DNA of 64,000 nt from Corynebacterium aurimucosum ATCC 700975 (GTDB lineage Bacteria > Actinomycetota > Actinomycetes > Mycobacteriales > Mycobacteriaceae): assembly GCF_007672725.1 (NCBI RefSeq), contig NZ_VDTC01000008.1:62001-126000 (forward strand), in the 5' to 3' direction. The translations under genes and the position numbers were made by a program. The notes under the pieces were generated by a model. That model worked only from the letters and a program-made list of their open reading frames with translations, was not told the DNA's origin and made no database searches. Positions 43,865 through 54,534 of the stretch are shown one piece after another; the first letter of the stretch is position 1, and every line of letters starts with the position of its first letter.

Positions 43865-44523
43865 GGCGCTTCCTTTCTTACTGCCCACAGTTCCAGTTCT
43901 TCAATCTTCTCCTGCCCGCCCACCATGCGGGCGACGTCGCGGTAGTTGCGCGCCATGCCCAGCTCCACGGCGGCAGAATAAGCATCGATGATGTCCCCGG
44001 CGTCGAGGTCGAAGGCGCCGCCCATAAAGTTTTCGATAATCCCCGCCTTTATCGCCGCCCACACGCTGAGTGCACCGAGCATCTCCGCGTAGTACAACCG
44101 TGCGGCACGTTCGGCGCGCTGCTCCTCCGGCACCGTTTCTGCGGACTGGGAAATCTCCGATAGCAGCAGACCAATGACGGTTTCCGCTACCTCATCGGGC
44201 GTGCTCACCGCATAGGAGTCAGCCAATGGTGCTGCGGCAATCGTCACACAGCCTCGTATTTCCAGCTCATCGAGTGCTTCTACCCCAACCAGCAACGAGG
44301 TATGAATAATAATCTGCCTAGGGCGCACGTGCTTGGCCACATCCCCAACAGCCGCCTCCAGCTCTCTCGCCGTTGCAGCGATAATCAGTGCATCGAAGCG
44401 GTCCAACTCGGAGGGGTCCTCAAGGCTCTCGATGGTGTGGCCGGCCCACTCGAGGCGCCGTGCGAAGTTAAGGCCGGCCCGGGAGTTACCCCAGACCGCC
44501 ACCCGCATGCGTGGTGCCTTCAT
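43846..44523 (-). CDS. Rossmann-like DUF2520 protein (Rv3603c-like)
   Basis: A 225-residue protein with an N-terminal nucleotide-binding loop (RVAVWGNSRAGLNFARRLEWAG), then IIIHTSLLVGVEALDEL and a C-terminal helical domain with AARLYYAEMLGALSVWAA. It resembles the pantothenate-linked Rossmann/DUF2520 family next to panC in actinobacteria. Reaction unknown. ATG 44523 directly follows the stop of the upstream gene (TAG ATG). Confidence 0.75.
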   Translation of the reverse strand: MKAPRMRVAVWGNSRAGLNFARRLEWAGHTIESLEDPSELDRFDALIIAATARELEAAVGDVAKHVRPRQIIIHTSLLVGVEALDELEIRGCVTIAAAPLADSYAVSTPDEVAETVIGLLLSEISQSAETVPEEQRAERAARLYYAEMLGALSVWAAIKAGIIENFMGGAFDLDAGDIIDAYSAAVELGMARNYRDVARMVGGQEKIEELELWAVRKEAPWQNNS

Positions 44524-45753
44524 CTACTTCTTGTCGCCCTTGTTCTGCTGTTCCTGCTGACGCTTGCGGCGTGCCATGAGCTCCGCCACGGAGACCGCGC
44601 CCTCGCGGTGCTCATCGCTGCGGCGGCGGCCACGGGTGCTGGTCTGTGCGGTGTCTGCCTCCGGCTTGCGGTGGCGGTGGTGCGGCTGGGCCGGGGCAGA
44701 GTTCTCCTTGATGTGCTGCCCGCCCGCAGCACCCTGGTTCCACTGCACGGCCTGGAAACTATCGGTCTTAAACTCCGGCGCCTTCTGCTGCGGCTTCGGC
44801 TGTGGCTGGGGTTTCTCGGCCTTCGGCTTCGGTTGCGGCTTCTGCTGCGCCGCCTGCGGCTTAGGCTGCGTTTCGGTCATTGGGCGAAATGCCGGGGGAC
44901 GGTTCTGAGAAGGCTGCGGCGCGCCGAAGGGCGATGGGGCTGGGCGGGCGCCCTGCTGATCTGCGGGATTCCCGGCGGGTTTCGTGGCGGGCTGCTCGGC
45001 TGGCTTCTGAGTGGGGTGCTGAGCAGGCTTCGCGCCTGGCTCCGCAGCCGGCTGCTGGGCGTTGGCACGGGCATTATCCGCCAACAGGTTGTCCAGCGGG
45101 TTGCTCACTGGGTGGGTGGGCTGCGAGCCGAGGCGGCCTGCCACGGCGTCGGCAGAAGGCGCGCCACCGGACTTCTGAGTGAAGTTCACGTTGGTGGCAT
45201 CGCCACGCTCATCCACGCTCGCGCCGCCGGCCTTGCGCTCCAGCTCCTGGATACGGCGGGCCTCCGCGTACAGGGCGGCAGGTTCGTAGACCCACTCGCG
45301 CCCGGAGATCTCCTCGATCTGGGCGCGGATGGCTTCTAGTTCAGAACGGATCTCCGCCAGAACCTCGCTATTGTCTGCTGTGGAAGATCCGGAGGCGGTC
45401 AGTGAGGAAGCGGCATGGGCGCGCTCCACCGCCAGAAGCTCGTTGGCCTCATGGGCCTGACGGCGGTAGCGCACCACCAGGAAGAAGCCCAGAACCGCGG
45501 CCCACAGGGAGGCGAGCAAAGCGATCTTCAGCGCATTCGCTGAGCCCGAAATCAACATAACCAGGCTGGCAATGACAGCGAGAATGACCAAGACGATGAG
45601 CCCGATGGAACCGGCGTCCGTCTTCGAACCGGACTGGGAAGACTCCACCGACGTTGGCGGCTGTGAGTCCGGCTGTACAGAAAACTGGGTCGTCGGGCGA
45701 TCATCCGGGGCCGACTCGTGCTGGGGCTCAGGGGCGTGGTTCGGACTCGTCAT
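44524..45753 (-). CDS. Membrane protein with long Pro/Gln-rich tail (Rv3604c-like position)
   Basis: A 409-residue protein: a Ser/Pro-rich N-terminus, two membrane segments (about residues 49-70 and 77-95), a helical part (EVLAEIRSELEAIRAQIEEISGREWVYEPAALYAEARRI) and a long disordered tail rich in PKPQ and PAAEP repeats ending in a basic KRQQEQQNKGDKK. The layout and position between panC and folK match the DUF6779-type protein of this cluster. Function unknown; an envelope or divisome role is speculative. ATG 45753 (GTG 45759 possible). Confidence 0.7.
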   Translation of the reverse strand: MTSPNHAPEPQHESAPDDRPTTQFSVQPDSQPPTSVESSQSGSKTDAGSIGLIVLVILAVIASLVMLISGSANALKIALLASLWAAVLGFFLVVRYRRQAHEANELLAVERAHAASSLTASGSSTADNSEVLAEIRSELEAIRAQIEEISGREWVYEPAALYAEARRIQELERKAGGASVDERGDATNVNFTQKSGGAPSADAVAGRLGSQPTHPVSNPLDNLLADNARANAQQPAAEPGAKPAQHPTQKPAEQPATKPAGNPADQQGARPAPSPFGAPQPSQNRPPAFRPMTETQPKPQAAQQKPQPKPKAEKPQPQPKPQQKAPEFKTDSFQAVQWNQGAAGGQHIKENSAPAQPHHRHRKPEADTAQTSTRGRRRSDEHREGAVSVAELMARRKRQQEQQNKGDKK

Positions 45754-45758
45754 GCCCA

Positions 45759-46232
45759 CTAACTTACCGCTTGTGCACCATCAGATGGAGGTGGCACCTC
45801 GCAGTGTCGCTCCAGCACCACTCCGGCAACGCACATCGCGGCACCACCCAGCGCCGAGGTCACCACCCCGGTCAGGTCACCGGACGCAGCAACGAGCTCG
45901 CCGGCGCGCGGCACGACATAGACCGCCATTCCCGCATAGGCCCCACCCACGATGGCGCCGGTCCACGCGGAGGCTTTACCGACGAGCAGGAATTGCGCGA
46001 TAGTCATGGGATTCAGCTGCGAGTTATCCAGGCCGATGCCATGCTCATCGTCCTTGGCGCCGCGCACCTTGAGGGTCAACAGCACACAGACCAGCGCCAT
46101 GGCCCACAGGGAAATCGACACCGTTGCCGGAATGGCCAGCATTGAGCCATAAAAGCGGGTGGTGAGGATGGCGGCCGCTGCGGCCACGAAGAGGGCCACG
46201 CCGACGAGCGCGCTGATCGACGTCCTCTTCAT
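45759..46232 (-). CDS. DUF3180 membrane protein (Rv3605c-like)
   Basis: A 157-residue integral membrane protein with four hydrophobic segments and the DUF3180-type mid-part GLDNSQLNPMTIAQFLLVGKASAWTGAIVGG. Always found next to folK in mycolic actinobacteria; biochemical role unknown. Four bases after folK on the minus strand. Confidence 0.82.
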   Translation of the reverse strand: MKRTSISALVGVALFVAAAAAILTTRFYGSMLAIPATVSISLWAMALVCVLLTLKVRGAKDDEHGIGLDNSQLNPMTIAQFLLVGKASAWTGAIVGGAYAGMAVYVVPRAGELVAASGDLTGVVTSALGGAAMCVAGVVLERHCEVPPPSDGAQAVS

Positions 46233-46235
46233 CGC

Positions 46236-46706
46236 CTACCCCACTTCCTTCACCGCTGCGACCTCGTCCTCATCGAGGCCCGCGATGAGCTCGCGCACCG
46301 GGGTGCCGTTGAGCTCCGCGTGCTCATCCGCAGCCAACCACGGCACGAGCACGAAAGCGCGCTCGTGTGCATAGGGGTGCGGGAGGGTGAGCTCCGGATC
46401 ATCGGAGGTAACGCCGTCTATCTGCACGATGTCCACGTCTAAGGTGCGCGGACCCCAGTGCCGCACGCGTACGCGCTCGGCGGCTTCTTCCAACTTCTGG
46501 CCACGGCGCAGCAGCTCCAGCGGAGTGCAGTCCACGTCCACGATAAGCACTGCGTTGAGGAATTCATCTTGGTCAGTCACACCCCACGGCGGGGTGGCAT
46601 AGACCGGGGAGGCCGCAACGGTCTCGGCGGCGAATTCATCGAAAACGGTCTGCAGGAGCGCGCGGCGATCCTCCATGTTGGACCCGATGGACAAGACAGC
46701 GCGCAT
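46236..46706 (-). CDS. folK: 2-amino-4-hydroxy-6-hydroxymethyldihydropteridine pyrophosphokinase FolK
   Basis: Transfers pyrophosphate from ATP to hydroxymethyldihydropterin. LSIGSNMEDRRALL at the N-terminus, ATPPWGVTDQDEFLNAVL in the middle and RHWGPRTLDVDIVQIDG (Mg-binding Asp pair) then LPHPYAHERAFVLVPW. 156 residues. ATG overlaps the folB stop (TAATG), showing coupled translation in the fol operon. Confidence 0.95.
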   Translation of the reverse strand: MRAVLSIGSNMEDRRALLQTVFDEFAAETVAASPVYATPPWGVTDQDEFLNAVLIVDVDCTPLELLRRGQKLEEAAERVRVRHWGPRTLDVDIVQIDGVTSDDPELTLPHPYAHERAFVLVPWLAADEHAELNGTPVRELIAGLDEDEVAAVKEVG

Positions 46707-47077
46707 TAGCCTGCCATCCGCTTCCGGGAGCGGCGCGCTACGACCGCGACGTCGGCAAAGGTGCGCGGGATGGGTGCCTTCGGCTTGTGGATCGTCACCT
46801 CGATGGCGTGGAGGATCTCGAAGCGCTGCATCGCGGTCTCGGCGACTTCAGCGGCCACCGTTTCGATGAGATCGCGGGAGGGGCCTTCGACGATGTTTGC
46901 TGCGACGTCGGCAAGCTCGGCGTAGTTGACCGTCCGTGACAGGTCATCCTCGATGCCCGCGGTGTCCAACCAACATGTGACGTCCACGATGAAGGGCTGC
47001 CCCGTCTTCTTCTCTTCCTCGAAGACGCCGTGGTAGCCAAAGCATTCCAGGCCGGTGAGCTCGATGCGATCCGCCAT
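46706..47077 (-). CDS. folB: Dihydroneopterin aldolase FolB
   Basis: Cleaves dihydroneopterin to hydroxymethyldihydropterin and glycolaldehyde. Start MADRIELTGLECFGYHGVFEEE; the catalytic Lys is in IHKPKAPIP, with TVNYAELADVA in the middle. The 123 residues are the usual size; the frame is open further upstream but overlaps folP. Four bases after folP. Confidence 0.94.
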   Translation of the reverse strand: MADRIELTGLECFGYHGVFEEEKKTGQPFIVDVTCWLDTAGIEDDLSRTVNYAELADVAANIVEGPSRDLIETVAAEVAETAMQRFEILHAIEVTIHKPKAPIPRTFADVAVVARRSRKRMAG

Positions 47078-47081
47078 GGGT

Positions 47082-48011
47082 TTAAGCCCTCCCCAGCGAA
47101 GTCGAGACCACGGTGCCTCCATCGGCGCCGTTGGCGTAGCTACCGGAGGCATGCTCGCCGCCGGTATACGCCGCGCCCGCATTCCAGGCCGCGGCGACAT
47201 CCACGGCATCGCGGGAGACATCAACCTCGTGCACGCGCACGCCCCACGCTCCCATCTGTGCGGAAATGGCGGTCACGGCCGCGGTGGCCGGATCCGCGAG
47301 AAGCGGGCTGGACTCGACACCGCGATCCTCCCGGATGGCGGCGAGGAAGCGCTTGCGGGAAGCGCCCACAAGCAGCGGGAACTCGCCCTCCAGGAATTCC
47401 GGCAACGCCTTGAGCAAAGCCCAGTTATCCTGCGGGGACTTGGCAAATCCCAGGCCCGGATCCACCACGATATTGTCGTGGCTAACACCTGCCTGGAGGG
47501 CGTTATCGGCGAGCTTCGCCAGGGACTCGTGGACATCGCGCACCACGTCCCCGCCGTGGTCGGCCACACCGGCGGCCGAACCGAATTGGACGGTGCGCCA
47601 GTGCATGAGGCACACCGGCAGACCGGTAGCCGCCATAGTGCGGTACATCTCCGGGTCGGCGGCACCACCGGAGACGTCATTGATCATGTCGGCACCAGCT
47701 TCGGCGGCAGCTTGAGCAACCGAGGCTCGCATCGTATCCACGGAGGTCTTGATCCCCTCCTCGTGCAGCGCCTTGATGACGGGCACGACGCGGTGCTCCT
47801 CTTCTTCGGCCGCGACACGCACTGCACCCGGGCGGGTGGACTCGCCGCCCACATCGATCATGTCCGCGCCGGAGGCCACCAAGTGCCGGGCGTGCGCGAT
47901 GGCGTCGTCGACATTAATCCAGCGTCCGCCGTCAGAGAAGGAATCTTCCGTGACGTTGACGATGCCCATGACCAGCGTGCGGCCGGGGACGGTGAGGTTG
48001 CTGACTGCCAT
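47082..48011 (-). CDS. folP: Dihydropteroate synthase FolP
   Basis: Joins p-aminobenzoate to hydroxymethyldihydropterin pyrophosphate; target of sulfonamides. TIM barrel with VMGIVNVTEDSFSDGGRW (pterin loop 1), DMIDVGGESTRPGA, INDVSGGA, and VDPGLGFAKSPQDNW. C-terminal KRFLAAIREDRG carries the family Arg/Lys pair. The C-terminus is a little longer than in E. coli. Upstream of folE by only five bases. Confidence 0.95.
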   Translation of the reverse strand: MAVSNLTVPGRTLVMGIVNVTEDSFSDGGRWINVDDAIAHARHLVASGADMIDVGGESTRPGAVRVAAEEEEHRVVPVIKALHEEGIKTSVDTMRASVAQAAAEAGADMINDVSGGAADPEMYRTMAATGLPVCLMHWRTVQFGSAAGVADHGGDVVRDVHESLAKLADNALQAGVSHDNIVVDPGLGFAKSPQDNWALLKALPEFLEGEFPLLVGASRKRFLAAIREDRGVESSPLLADPATAAVTAISAQMGAWGVRVHEVDVSRDAVDVAAAWNAGAAYTGGEHASGSYANGADGGTVVSTSLGRA

Positions 48012-48016
48012 GGAAA

Positions 48017-48607
48017 CTAGCTCCTAATGAGGCTCATGACCTCCGCACGGGAGGCCGCATTCTTCTTGAAACCGCCGCGGACCGCGGAGGTCGTCGTGGT
48101 AGCCCCCGGCTTGCGGATGCCGCGCATGGCCATGCACAGGTGCTCGCACTCGATGACCACGATGACGGACTGTGCGTGGAGGACGTCCACGAGGGCGTTG
48201 GCGATCTGGCTGGTGAGGCGTTCCTGGACCTGCGGGCGCTTGGCGTACATATCCGCCAGGCGGGCCAGCTTAGACAGTCCGGTGACGTGGCCGTCGGGGC
48301 CCGGGATGTAGCCGATGTGCGCCTTGCCGTAGAAGGGCACAAGGTGGTGCTCGCACGTGGAGTAGATGGGGATATCGCGCACGAGGACGAGTTCCTGGTG
48401 CTCCTCCGCGAAGGTCTTGTGGAGGACCTCGGTCGGATCTTGGTGCAAGCCGGCAAAGACCTCCGCATAGGCGCGGGCCACGCGGGCCGGGGTTTCGCGC
48501 AGGCCCTCGCGGTCGGGGTCCTCGCCGACGGCGATGAGAAGCTCGCGGACGGCTGCTTCGGCGCGCTCGTGATCGAACTCGCGCTGCGCCGGGATGTTAT
48601 CGCTCAT
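48017..48607 (-). CDS. folE: GTP cyclohydrolase I FolE
   Basis: First step of folate synthesis, GTP to dihydroneopterin triphosphate. Zinc Cys/His residues in [13 protein letters not shown] and [13 protein letters not shown], plus [10 protein letters not shown]. The real start is ATG 48607 ([16 protein letters not shown]), which overlaps the ftsH end by 11 bases; the frame is open far upstream inside ftsH. 196 residues. Confidence 0.95.
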   Translation of the reverse strand: MSDNIPAQREFDHERAEAAVRELLIAVGEDPDREGLRETPARVARAYAEVFAGLHQDPTEVLHKTFAEEHQELVLVRDIPIYSTCEHHLVPFYGKAHIGYIPGPDGHVTGLSKLARLADMYAKRPQVQERLTSQIANALVDVLHAQSVIVVIECEHLCMAMRGIRKPGATTTTSAVRGGFKKNAASRAEVMSLIRS

Positions 48608-51122
48608 TGGTCTCGCCGTCCTTGTACGGGTTGTTGCGGTATTCGTTGTCTCCCCAGCCGGGCGCGCCCCAGGCGTGATCCTCCGGCTTGGCGTGGCGGC
48701 CGCGGCGCTCTTGCTCGCGTTCGCGTGGCTGTGCTTGAGGCTGTGCCTGTGCTGGCGGTTGCGCCTGCGATTCCGATTGTGATTCTGGCTGCGATGCAGC
48801 GGACTCCGGCACGCGCGGAATCTCCTGGGTGACCTCGTTGCTGGGGCCCTTCTGCTCTTCAGCCGGTTGCTCCGCCGCCGGCTGGGCCTGCTCTGGGGCC
48901 ACGGTCTCATCGTGTGCTCCATCGCTTTCGGCACGGTCCTCGCTGAGCTCGCGGCCGGTAGGTTCGGTGATCTCGGATTCACCGAAGAAGGTGTTGCCCT
49001 TCTCCGGATCCACGTAATCGCCGGCGTGCTGGCCAAAGCTGAAGCCGATCTCCTTGACCGGCGCCGCCGTCCCTGCGGCGTCAGCGGGCTCGCCGCCGTT
49101 CTCCTTTGCACGCTCCAGCTCCGCCTGGCGGCGCTCGCGGGCGGCGCGGGAGGCGTCGAGAAGCGTCATGCGTTTCGGCAGTTCCTCACCACGCTCCTGG
49201 GCCAGCTCCACCGGGGTCTTCACCGGCTCGCGGCCAGCCTGGCGCGGGAAGCGGGCGTCCTCGTTCGGGAAGACGTCGAAGGCCTCGCGCGGCTCGATGC
49301 CCTCGAAGATGCCCTCGAGGTCCGGGCGGCGCAGGGTTTCCTTCTCCAGCAACATCTCGGCGAGCTTATCCAGGTAGTCGCGGTGCTCGGACAGGATGTC
49401 ATAGGCCTGCTGATGAGCGCGGTCCAGCAGGTAGGCCATCTGCTCATCGATCTTGGCGGCTACGGAATCCGAGTAGTCGATGGACCCACCGCCGCCGGCA
49501 TAGCTGAAGGGATCGCCCTGCTCCTGGCCGTACTTGACGGTACCCAGGTCCGGGCTGAAGCCGTATTCGGTCAGCATGGAACGCGCGATCTTGGTGGCGT
49601 GCTCGATATCGGAGGAGGCACCGGTGGTCGGTGCGCCGAACACGAGCTCTTCCGCGGCACGCCCGCCCATGGCGAAGACGAGGCGAGCGAAAAGCTCGTC
49701 GCGGGTGTACATGCCCTTGTCGTCTTCCTGCGCGGTCATGGCGTGGCCGCCGGTGCGGCCGCGGGCCAGGATGGTCACCTTGTAGACGCGCTCAATGTCC
49801 TTGAGCGCCCACGCCGACAAGGTATGGCCGCCCTCGTGGTAGGCGGTGACCTTCTTCTCATGCTCAGAGATGATCTTGCTCTGGCGGCGCGGGCCGCCGA
49901 CGACGCGGTCGGTGGCCTCCTCCAGCGCGTCGTAGGTAATGACGTTGCCGCCAATGCGCGCGGTGAGCAGGGCAGCCTCGTTGAGAACGTTGGCCAGGTC
50001 CGCACCGGACATGCCGGCGGTGCGCTTGGCCAGCTGCGCCACGTCCACTTCCTTGGCCAGCGGCTTGTCCTTAGCGTGCACGCGCAGAATCTGCTCGCGG
50101 CCGGCCAGGTCCGGATTGGTCACCGGGATCTGGCGGTCGAAGCGGCCCGGGCGCAGAAGCGCCGGGTCCAAGATGTCGGGACGGTTGGTGGCGGCGATGA
50201 GGATGACGCCCTCACGGTCACCGAAGCCATCCATCTCCACGAGCAACTGGTTCAGCGTCTGCTCGCGCTCATCGTGGCCGCCGCCGGTACCGGAACCACG
50301 CTGGCGGCCCACGGCGTCAATCTCATCGACGAAGATGATGCACGGGCTATTCTGCTTGGCCTGCTTGAACAGGTCGCGCACGCGGGAAGCACCGACGCCG
50401 ACGAACATCTCCACGAAGTCGGAACCGGAAATGGAATAGAAAGGCACGCCGGCCTCACCCGCAACGGCGCGGGCCAGAAGGGTCTTACCCGTGCCGGGAG
50501 GGCCGTACAACAGCACGCCGCGCGGGATTTTCGCGCCCAGCGCATGGTAACGCTCCGGATCATCCAGGAAGTCCTTGATCTCCTGGAGTTCATCCACCGC
50601 TTCATCCGCACCGGCAACATCCGCAAAGGTGTTGGTGGGCATGTCCTTGGTCAGCTCCTTGGCCTTGGAGCCACCAATGCCGAACATGCCGCCCGCGCCC
50701 TGCTGCATGCGGGTCATAAGCCAGAACAGCAGCGCGAAGAGGATCAGCATCGGCAGCAGGAAGCTGATCATGGAACCGATGAAGGAATCCTGCGTCACCT
50801 TGGTCTGGTACTTCTCCGCACCAGAGCCCTTCACCGCGTTAAAGACCTGCTCGGAGGCGCGGGCCGGGTACTTGGCAATGACCTCTTCGACGCCTTCCTG
50901 CTCCTCCACCGTCACCGGCTTCTTGAGCTTGAGGCGCAGCTGCTGCTCGCGGTCATCGATCTGTGCTTCCTCGACGTTCTTATCCGTCAGCTGCTGCATG
51001 GCCACGGAGGTGTCCACCTGCTTGAAGCTGCGGGCATCATTGCTAAAGAACGTGAAAGCGTACAGCAGGATGAGAACTAGGCCCGCGATCGAGCCATAGC
51101 GGATGATGTTCTTATTTTTCAT
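48597..51122 (-). CDS. ftsH: ATP-dependent zinc metalloprotease FtsH
   Basis: Membrane AAA protease degrading misfolded or short-lived membrane and cytosolic proteins. Two membrane segments (about residues 8-25 and 108-130) frame an extracytoplasmic domain; AAA module with [30 protein letters not shown] and an SRH region ending in [10 protein letters not shown]; zinc motif [14 protein letters not shown] Pro/Gln/Glu-rich tail of about 170 residues makes it 841 aa, longer than E. coli FtsH but usual for corynebacteria. ATG 51122 has AAGGTAA upstream. Confidence 0.96.
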   Translation of the reverse strand: MKNKNIIRYGSIAGLVLILLYAFTFFSNDARSFKQVDTSVAMQQLTDKNVEEAQIDDREQQLRLKLKKPVTVEEQEGVEEVIAKYPARASEQVFNAVKGSGAEKYQTKVTQDSFIGSMISFLLPMLILFALLFWLMTRMQQGAGGMFGIGGSKAKELTKDMPTNTFADVAGADEAVDELQEIKDFLDDPERYHALGAKIPRGVLLYGPPGTGKTLLARAVAGEAGVPFYSISGSDFVEMFVGVGASRVRDLFKQAKQNSPCIIFVDEIDAVGRQRGSGTGGGHDEREQTLNQLLVEMDGFGDREGVILIAATNRPDILDPALLRPGRFDRQIPVTNPDLAGREQILRVHAKDKPLAKEVDVAQLAKRTAGMSGADLANVLNEAALLTARIGGNVITYDALEEATDRVVGGPRRQSKIISEHEKKVTAYHEGGHTLSAWALKDIERVYKVTILARGRTGGHAMTAQEDDKGMYTRDELFARLVFAMGGRAAEELVFGAPTTGASSDIEHATKIARSMLTEYGFSPDLGTVKYGQEQGDPFSYAGGGGSIDYSDSVAAKIDEQMAYLLDRAHQQAYDILSEHRDYLDKLAEMLLEKETLRRPDLEGIFEGIEPREAFDVFPNEDARFPRQAGREPVKTPVELAQERGEELPKRMTLLDASRAARERRQAELERAKENGGEPADAAGTAAPVKEIGFSFGQHAGDYVDPEKGNTFFGESEITEPTGRELSEDRAESDGAHDETVAPEQAQPAAEQPAEEQKGPSNEVTQEIPRVPESAASQPESQSESQAQPPAQAQPQAQPREREQERRGRHAKPEDHAWGAPGWGDNEYRNNPYKDGETNER

Positions 51123-51170
51123 TAATTACCTTGCGAATTCGAGGCCTCATGCAACAGAGGGCAAGAAAAA

Positions 51171-51758
51171 CTAGTCGTTGCTGTATACCGCAGGCTCCAG
51201 CGTGCCCACATAGGGCAGGTCACGGTAGCGCTCCGCAAAATCCAGACCATAGCCCACGACAAACTCGTTGGGGATATCAAAGCCCACGTCGAAGAGATCC
51301 AGCTCCGCCTTGACTACCTCAGGCTTGCGCAGCAGCGTGACCACTTCCAGTGAACGGGGGTGGCGACCCTGCAGGTTGCGGATGAGCCAGGACAAGGTCA
51401 GGCCGGAGTCGATGATATCTTCCACGATGACCACATCACGGCCCTCGATATCGCGGTCCAGGTCCTTCAAAATACGCACCACGCCCGAGGAGGAGGCCGA
51501 GTTGCCATAGGAGGACACCGCCATGAACTCCAGTTGGGACGGAATGGTGAGCTTGCGGGCAAAGTCCGTCAAGAAGAAGACCGCACCCTTGAGCACGCAC
51601 ACCAGGATGAGGTCATCATCGGCGTTGCTGTATTTCTCGGAAACGCGGTCCGCCATCTCTTGGATGCGCGCCTGAAGATCGTCTTCGGCGACGAGTACGT
51701 TTCTAATGTCCTCTCCATAAGGATTGGCGGGGACGGCTGAATCATGGGTGTCGTGCAC
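51171..51758 (-). CDS. hpt: Hypoxanthine phosphoribosyltransferase
   Basis: Purine-salvage enzyme making IMP/GMP from hypoxanthine/guanine and PRPP. The PRPP loop is [32 protein letters not shown] and [20 protein letters not shown] complete the signature (195 residues). GTG 51758 with AGGAGC six bases upstream is the start; it overlaps the tilS end by 17 bases. Confidence 0.95.
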   Translation of the reverse strand: MHDTHDSAVPANPYGEDIRNVLVAEDDLQARIQEMADRVSEKYSNADDDLILVCVLKGAVFFLTDFARKLTIPSQLEFMAVSSYGNSASSSGVVRILKDLDRDIEGRDVVIVEDIIDSGLTLSWLIRNLQGRHPRSLEVVTLLRKPEVVKAELDLFDVGFDIPNEFVVGYGLDFAERYRDLPYVGTLEPAVYSND

Positions 51759-52701
51759 GTGAGCGCTCCTTTGCTGACCGAGGCAATAGTGACAGTTTGC
51801 CACCAACGCGTGCGACTTCCAACCTTGTACCTCTCTTTTCACCACGGACGGCGACTGGCCCCTGCCCATGCCACTGCACGCACAGGGCATCGATGCCGCG
51901 CACCGCCTCGCGCGTAACCTCTACCCCTTCCTCGCGCAGCCACGCGGCAATCGCCCGGCGGCGCTTCGGCTCGGGAAGGGCGGCCAGCTCGGCGCAGTCG
52001 GGGGTGGGGTGGGTGGTGAGGAAGGCGTCGTCAAGCGCGGCGTCATAGGCTGCCTGGGCCAAAGCCGGCACGGGGTCACCGCCCAGGATCTCCTGCAGGC
52101 GCGGGAGGATCTCGCGGCGCAGCGCCACGCGGCGAAAGGCCGGGTCCTGGTTCTGGGGATCGTGCCAGACGTCCAGCTCCAGCTCCGCGCAGGCGGCCTC
52201 GGTCTGAGCGCGGCGCACGCGCAAAAGGGGGCGCAGCACGCGCACGCCCTCCACCTCGGAGCGCTCGCACATGCCCGCCACCTTCCCCCGCAGGGCACTC
52301 AGCAGCAGGGTTTCGGCCTGGTCATCGGCGGTATGAGCCACCGCCACCTCGCCCCAGGGCGCGAAGGCACGGTACCGGGCGGCGCGGGCTTCGGCCTCCA
52401 CGGAGCCGTGCTTGGCGACGTCCACCGGCAACACCTCCGCCCCCGCCCCCAATCCACGAGCCTGGTCGGCAGCCCCGCGCGCCTGTGCGGCCGAGCCTTC
52501 CTGTAGGCCGTGGTCGACGCAGAGCGCTGTGACCTCATGACCTTCTGCGACGAGGGCCGCGGTCAGCGCCAGCGAGTCGGCGCCGCCGGACAATCCCACC
52601 GCTATGGCGCGGGGGTGCTGCCCCACCACGGCGCGGGCGGCCACCCGGCAGGCCAAGAAGTTGGGGCTTTTACGTGGCCAAAAAGGTTTCTTAGAAGTCA
52701 T
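51742..52701 (-). CDS. tilS: tRNA(Ile)-lysidine synthetase TilS
   Basis: Modifies C34 of the CAU-anticodon tRNA-Ile to lysidine so that it reads AUA. The PP-loop is [17 protein letters not shown], followed by [20 protein letters not shown] and [22 protein letters not shown] 52701 overlaps the end of the dac gene by 11 bases. 319 residues, with a short C-terminal part as in other actinobacteria. Confidence 0.93.
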   Translation of the reverse strand: MTSKKPFWPRKSPNFLACRVAARAVVGQHPRAIAVGLSGGADSLALTAALVAEGHEVTALCVDHGLQEGSAAQARGAADQARGLGAGAEVLPVDVAKHGSVEAEARAARYRAFAPWGEVAVAHTADDQAETLLLSALRGKVAGMCERSEVEGVRVLRPLLRVRRAQTEAACAELELDVWHDPQNQDPAFRRVALRREILPRLQEILGGDPVPALAQAAYDAALDDAFLTTHPTPDCAELAALPEPKRRRAIAAWLREEGVEVTREAVRGIDALCVQWHGQGPVAVRGEKRGTRLEVARVGGKLSLLPRSAKERSRARHP

Positions 52702-53977
52702 GGAGTGCGGCGGCGAGGGCGTCTTGGGCCTGGCGGGCGGAGGTGACTTCGCCGTCGTTGACCAGGAAGGCGAAGGCATAAACCCGGCCCGACTGGCCTT
52801 GGGCGGTGCCGGTCAGCGCGGAGGTTCCGGTGAGTGTGCCGGTCTTGGCGCGCACGAAGCCGCGGGCGGGCGAATCGGAATAGCGCTCATAGAGGGTTCC
52901 TTCGCCGCCGGCGAGGGGGAGGTAGCCCAACAGTGGGCGTAGCTCTTCGGTGGCTACGGCTTGATCCGCGATGTGGGCGAGGAGGCCTGCCGGGATGCGA
53001 TTATCGCGGGAGAGACCTGAACCGTCCTTTAAGGTGACGCCGTTGACGTCGATGCCGGCGCCGCTGAGCACGTCGAGGGTGGCCTGCGCGGCGCCGTCGA
53101 AGCTTGCCTCCGCGTCTTGGCTGATGGCCAGCTCGCGGGCGATGGCCTCTGCCATGACGTTGTCGGAGTCCTTCGCCGCTTGCTGCGCGCGCAAGGCCAG
53201 CGGCTCGGACTCGCTGGAGGCGATGGCCTCCGCGTTGTCGGGTGCGGGGGCCATGTCGGCTTTATCGGTACCCAGGCGTTTGGCGAGCGCGCGGGCGACG
53301 TCGAGTGCCGGCTCATGGGAGCGCGGGACGTCCCCGGTCTTCTCCCCGATGCGCCCGCCGTAGAGCATGGCTGGCTGGATGGGTGCGACATAGCCACCGT
53401 CGATATTGTCATCGTCCCAGCCGGGAGCCTGGTCGGGGCCGGCCCAGACGGAGGTATCAATGGATACTCGGTTGACGGTGCTCATGTGCTTCTTGATCTG
53501 CTCCGCGAGCTCATCGAGGCGCTCGTCCGTCAGCCACACATCGCCGGAGGCTTTGATGACCACGTCGCCATCGTTATCGCCTTTGACCACTTCCGTGGTG
53601 AGGCGTTCTTCTTCATCGAGCGCGAGCGTTGCTGCGGCGAGGGTGAGGACCTTGGTCGAGGAGGCAGGCGTGAGCGGCTTTGCGGGTTCGCGCTCCCACA
53701 GCACCTCGTGGGTGGTGGTGTCGATGACCTGACCGCCGAAAGTGGCGAGGGCTTTGTCTTTGCCCAGTTCATCCAACTTCGCTTTAAGCGCGGCGGTGTC
53801 TATCTCACCAGGCTCGACGGGTTGGAGCAGCGTTTCGGGTTCTGCCTGCTTATAGGGTTGGCCGTGGTCCAGTTGATCGTAGGTGCGCTGGACTTCTACG
53901 CCCACTGCGGCCGTCGCCGCCACGACGCCGGCCGTGACGAGGGCCGCAGTACTCCACCAGACATGCTTAGCTTTCAT
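52691..53977 (-). CDS. dacB: D-alanyl-D-alanine carboxypeptidase/endopeptidase (PBP4, DacB type)
   Basis: Class C low-molecular-mass PBP trimming peptidoglycan cross-links outside the membrane. N-terminal membrane/signal segment, active-site SxxK in PASSTKVLTLAA, SxN in DSDNVMAEAIAR and KTG in VRAKTGTLTGTSALTG. 428 residues. It belongs to the ppa-dac-tilS-hpt group seen in M. tuberculosis (Rv3625c-Rv3628). Confidence 0.93.
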   Translation of the reverse strand: MKAKHVWWSTAALVTAGVVAATAAVGVEVQRTYDQLDHGQPYKQAEPETLLQPVEPGEIDTAALKAKLDELGKDKALATFGGQVIDTTTHEVLWEREPAKPLTPASSTKVLTLAAATLALDEEERLTTEVVKGDNDGDVVIKASGDVWLTDERLDELAEQIKKHMSTVNRVSIDTSVWAGPDQAPGWDDDNIDGGYVAPIQPAMLYGGRIGEKTGDVPRSHEPALDVARALAKRLGTDKADMAPAPDNAEAIASSESEPLALRAQQAAKDSDNVMAEAIARELAISQDAEASFDGAAQATLDVLSGAGIDVNGVTLKDGSGLSRDNRIPAGLLAHIADQAVATEELRPLLGYLPLAGGEGTLYERYSDSPARGFVRAKTGTLTGTSALTGTAQGQSGRVYAFAFLVNDGEVTSARQAQDALAAALHDF

Positions 53978-54046
53978 CGCCCTTTAGACTAGCGCGGTAG
54001 ACTATGCGGAGCACATGCCAACCTATTAGTTATGGAGGATTCAGCC

Positions 54047-54520
54047 GTGAGCGTTGAAGTAACCATCGAGATCCCTAAGGGCTCCCGCAACAAGTACGAG
54101 ATCGACCACGAGACCGGCAAGGTCCACCTCGACCGTTACCTGTTCACCCCGATGGCCTACCCGGCTGACTACGGCTTCATCGACGACACCCTGGGTGAGG
54201 ACGGCGACCCGCTCGACGCACTAGTGATCCTCCCGGAGCCGGTCTTCCCGGGCGTTGTCGTGGAGGCCCGCATTCTCGGCGTATTCAAGATGACCGACGA
54301 GGCCGGCGGCGACGACAAGCTGCTCGCCGTCATCGATGACCCGCGCTGGGAGCGCTACCAGGACATCAACGATGTGGAGCAGCACATCAAGGACGAGATC
54401 GAGCACTTCTTCGTCCACTACAAGGACCTGGAGCCGAACAAGGAAGTTACCGGCTCCGGCTGGGGCGACAAGGCTGAGGCAGAGAAGATCCTCGAAGAGG
54501 CTAAGGCTCGCTTCAAATAA
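54047..54520 (+). CDS. ppa: Inorganic pyrophosphatase
   Basis: Family I pyrophosphatase hydrolysing PPi to phosphate, pulling many biosyntheses forward. Signature [21 protein letters not shown] with the metal-binding Asp set, plus KVHLDRYLF and [16 protein letters not shown] 54047 with GGAGG eight bases upstream is the start (157 residues); ATG 54032 in frame is less likely. Divergent from dacB. Followed by a palindromic element that can end transcription. Confidence 0.95.
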   Translation: MSVEVTIEIPKGSRNKYEIDHETGKVHLDRYLFTPMAYPADYGFIDDTLGEDGDPLDALVILPEPVFPGVVVEARILGVFKMTDEAGGDDKLLAVIDDPRWERYQDINDVEQHIKDEIEHFFVHYKDLEPNKEVTGSGWGDKAEAEKILEEAKARFK

Positions 54521-54534
54521 TTCGCACTTCTAAG

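Noticed and set aside
48867..51080. Long plus-strand frame opposite ftsH
   Set aside because: Mirror of ftsH; Leu/Ala/Gly/His-rich translation without motifs, while the minus frame has all AAA and zinc protease motifs.
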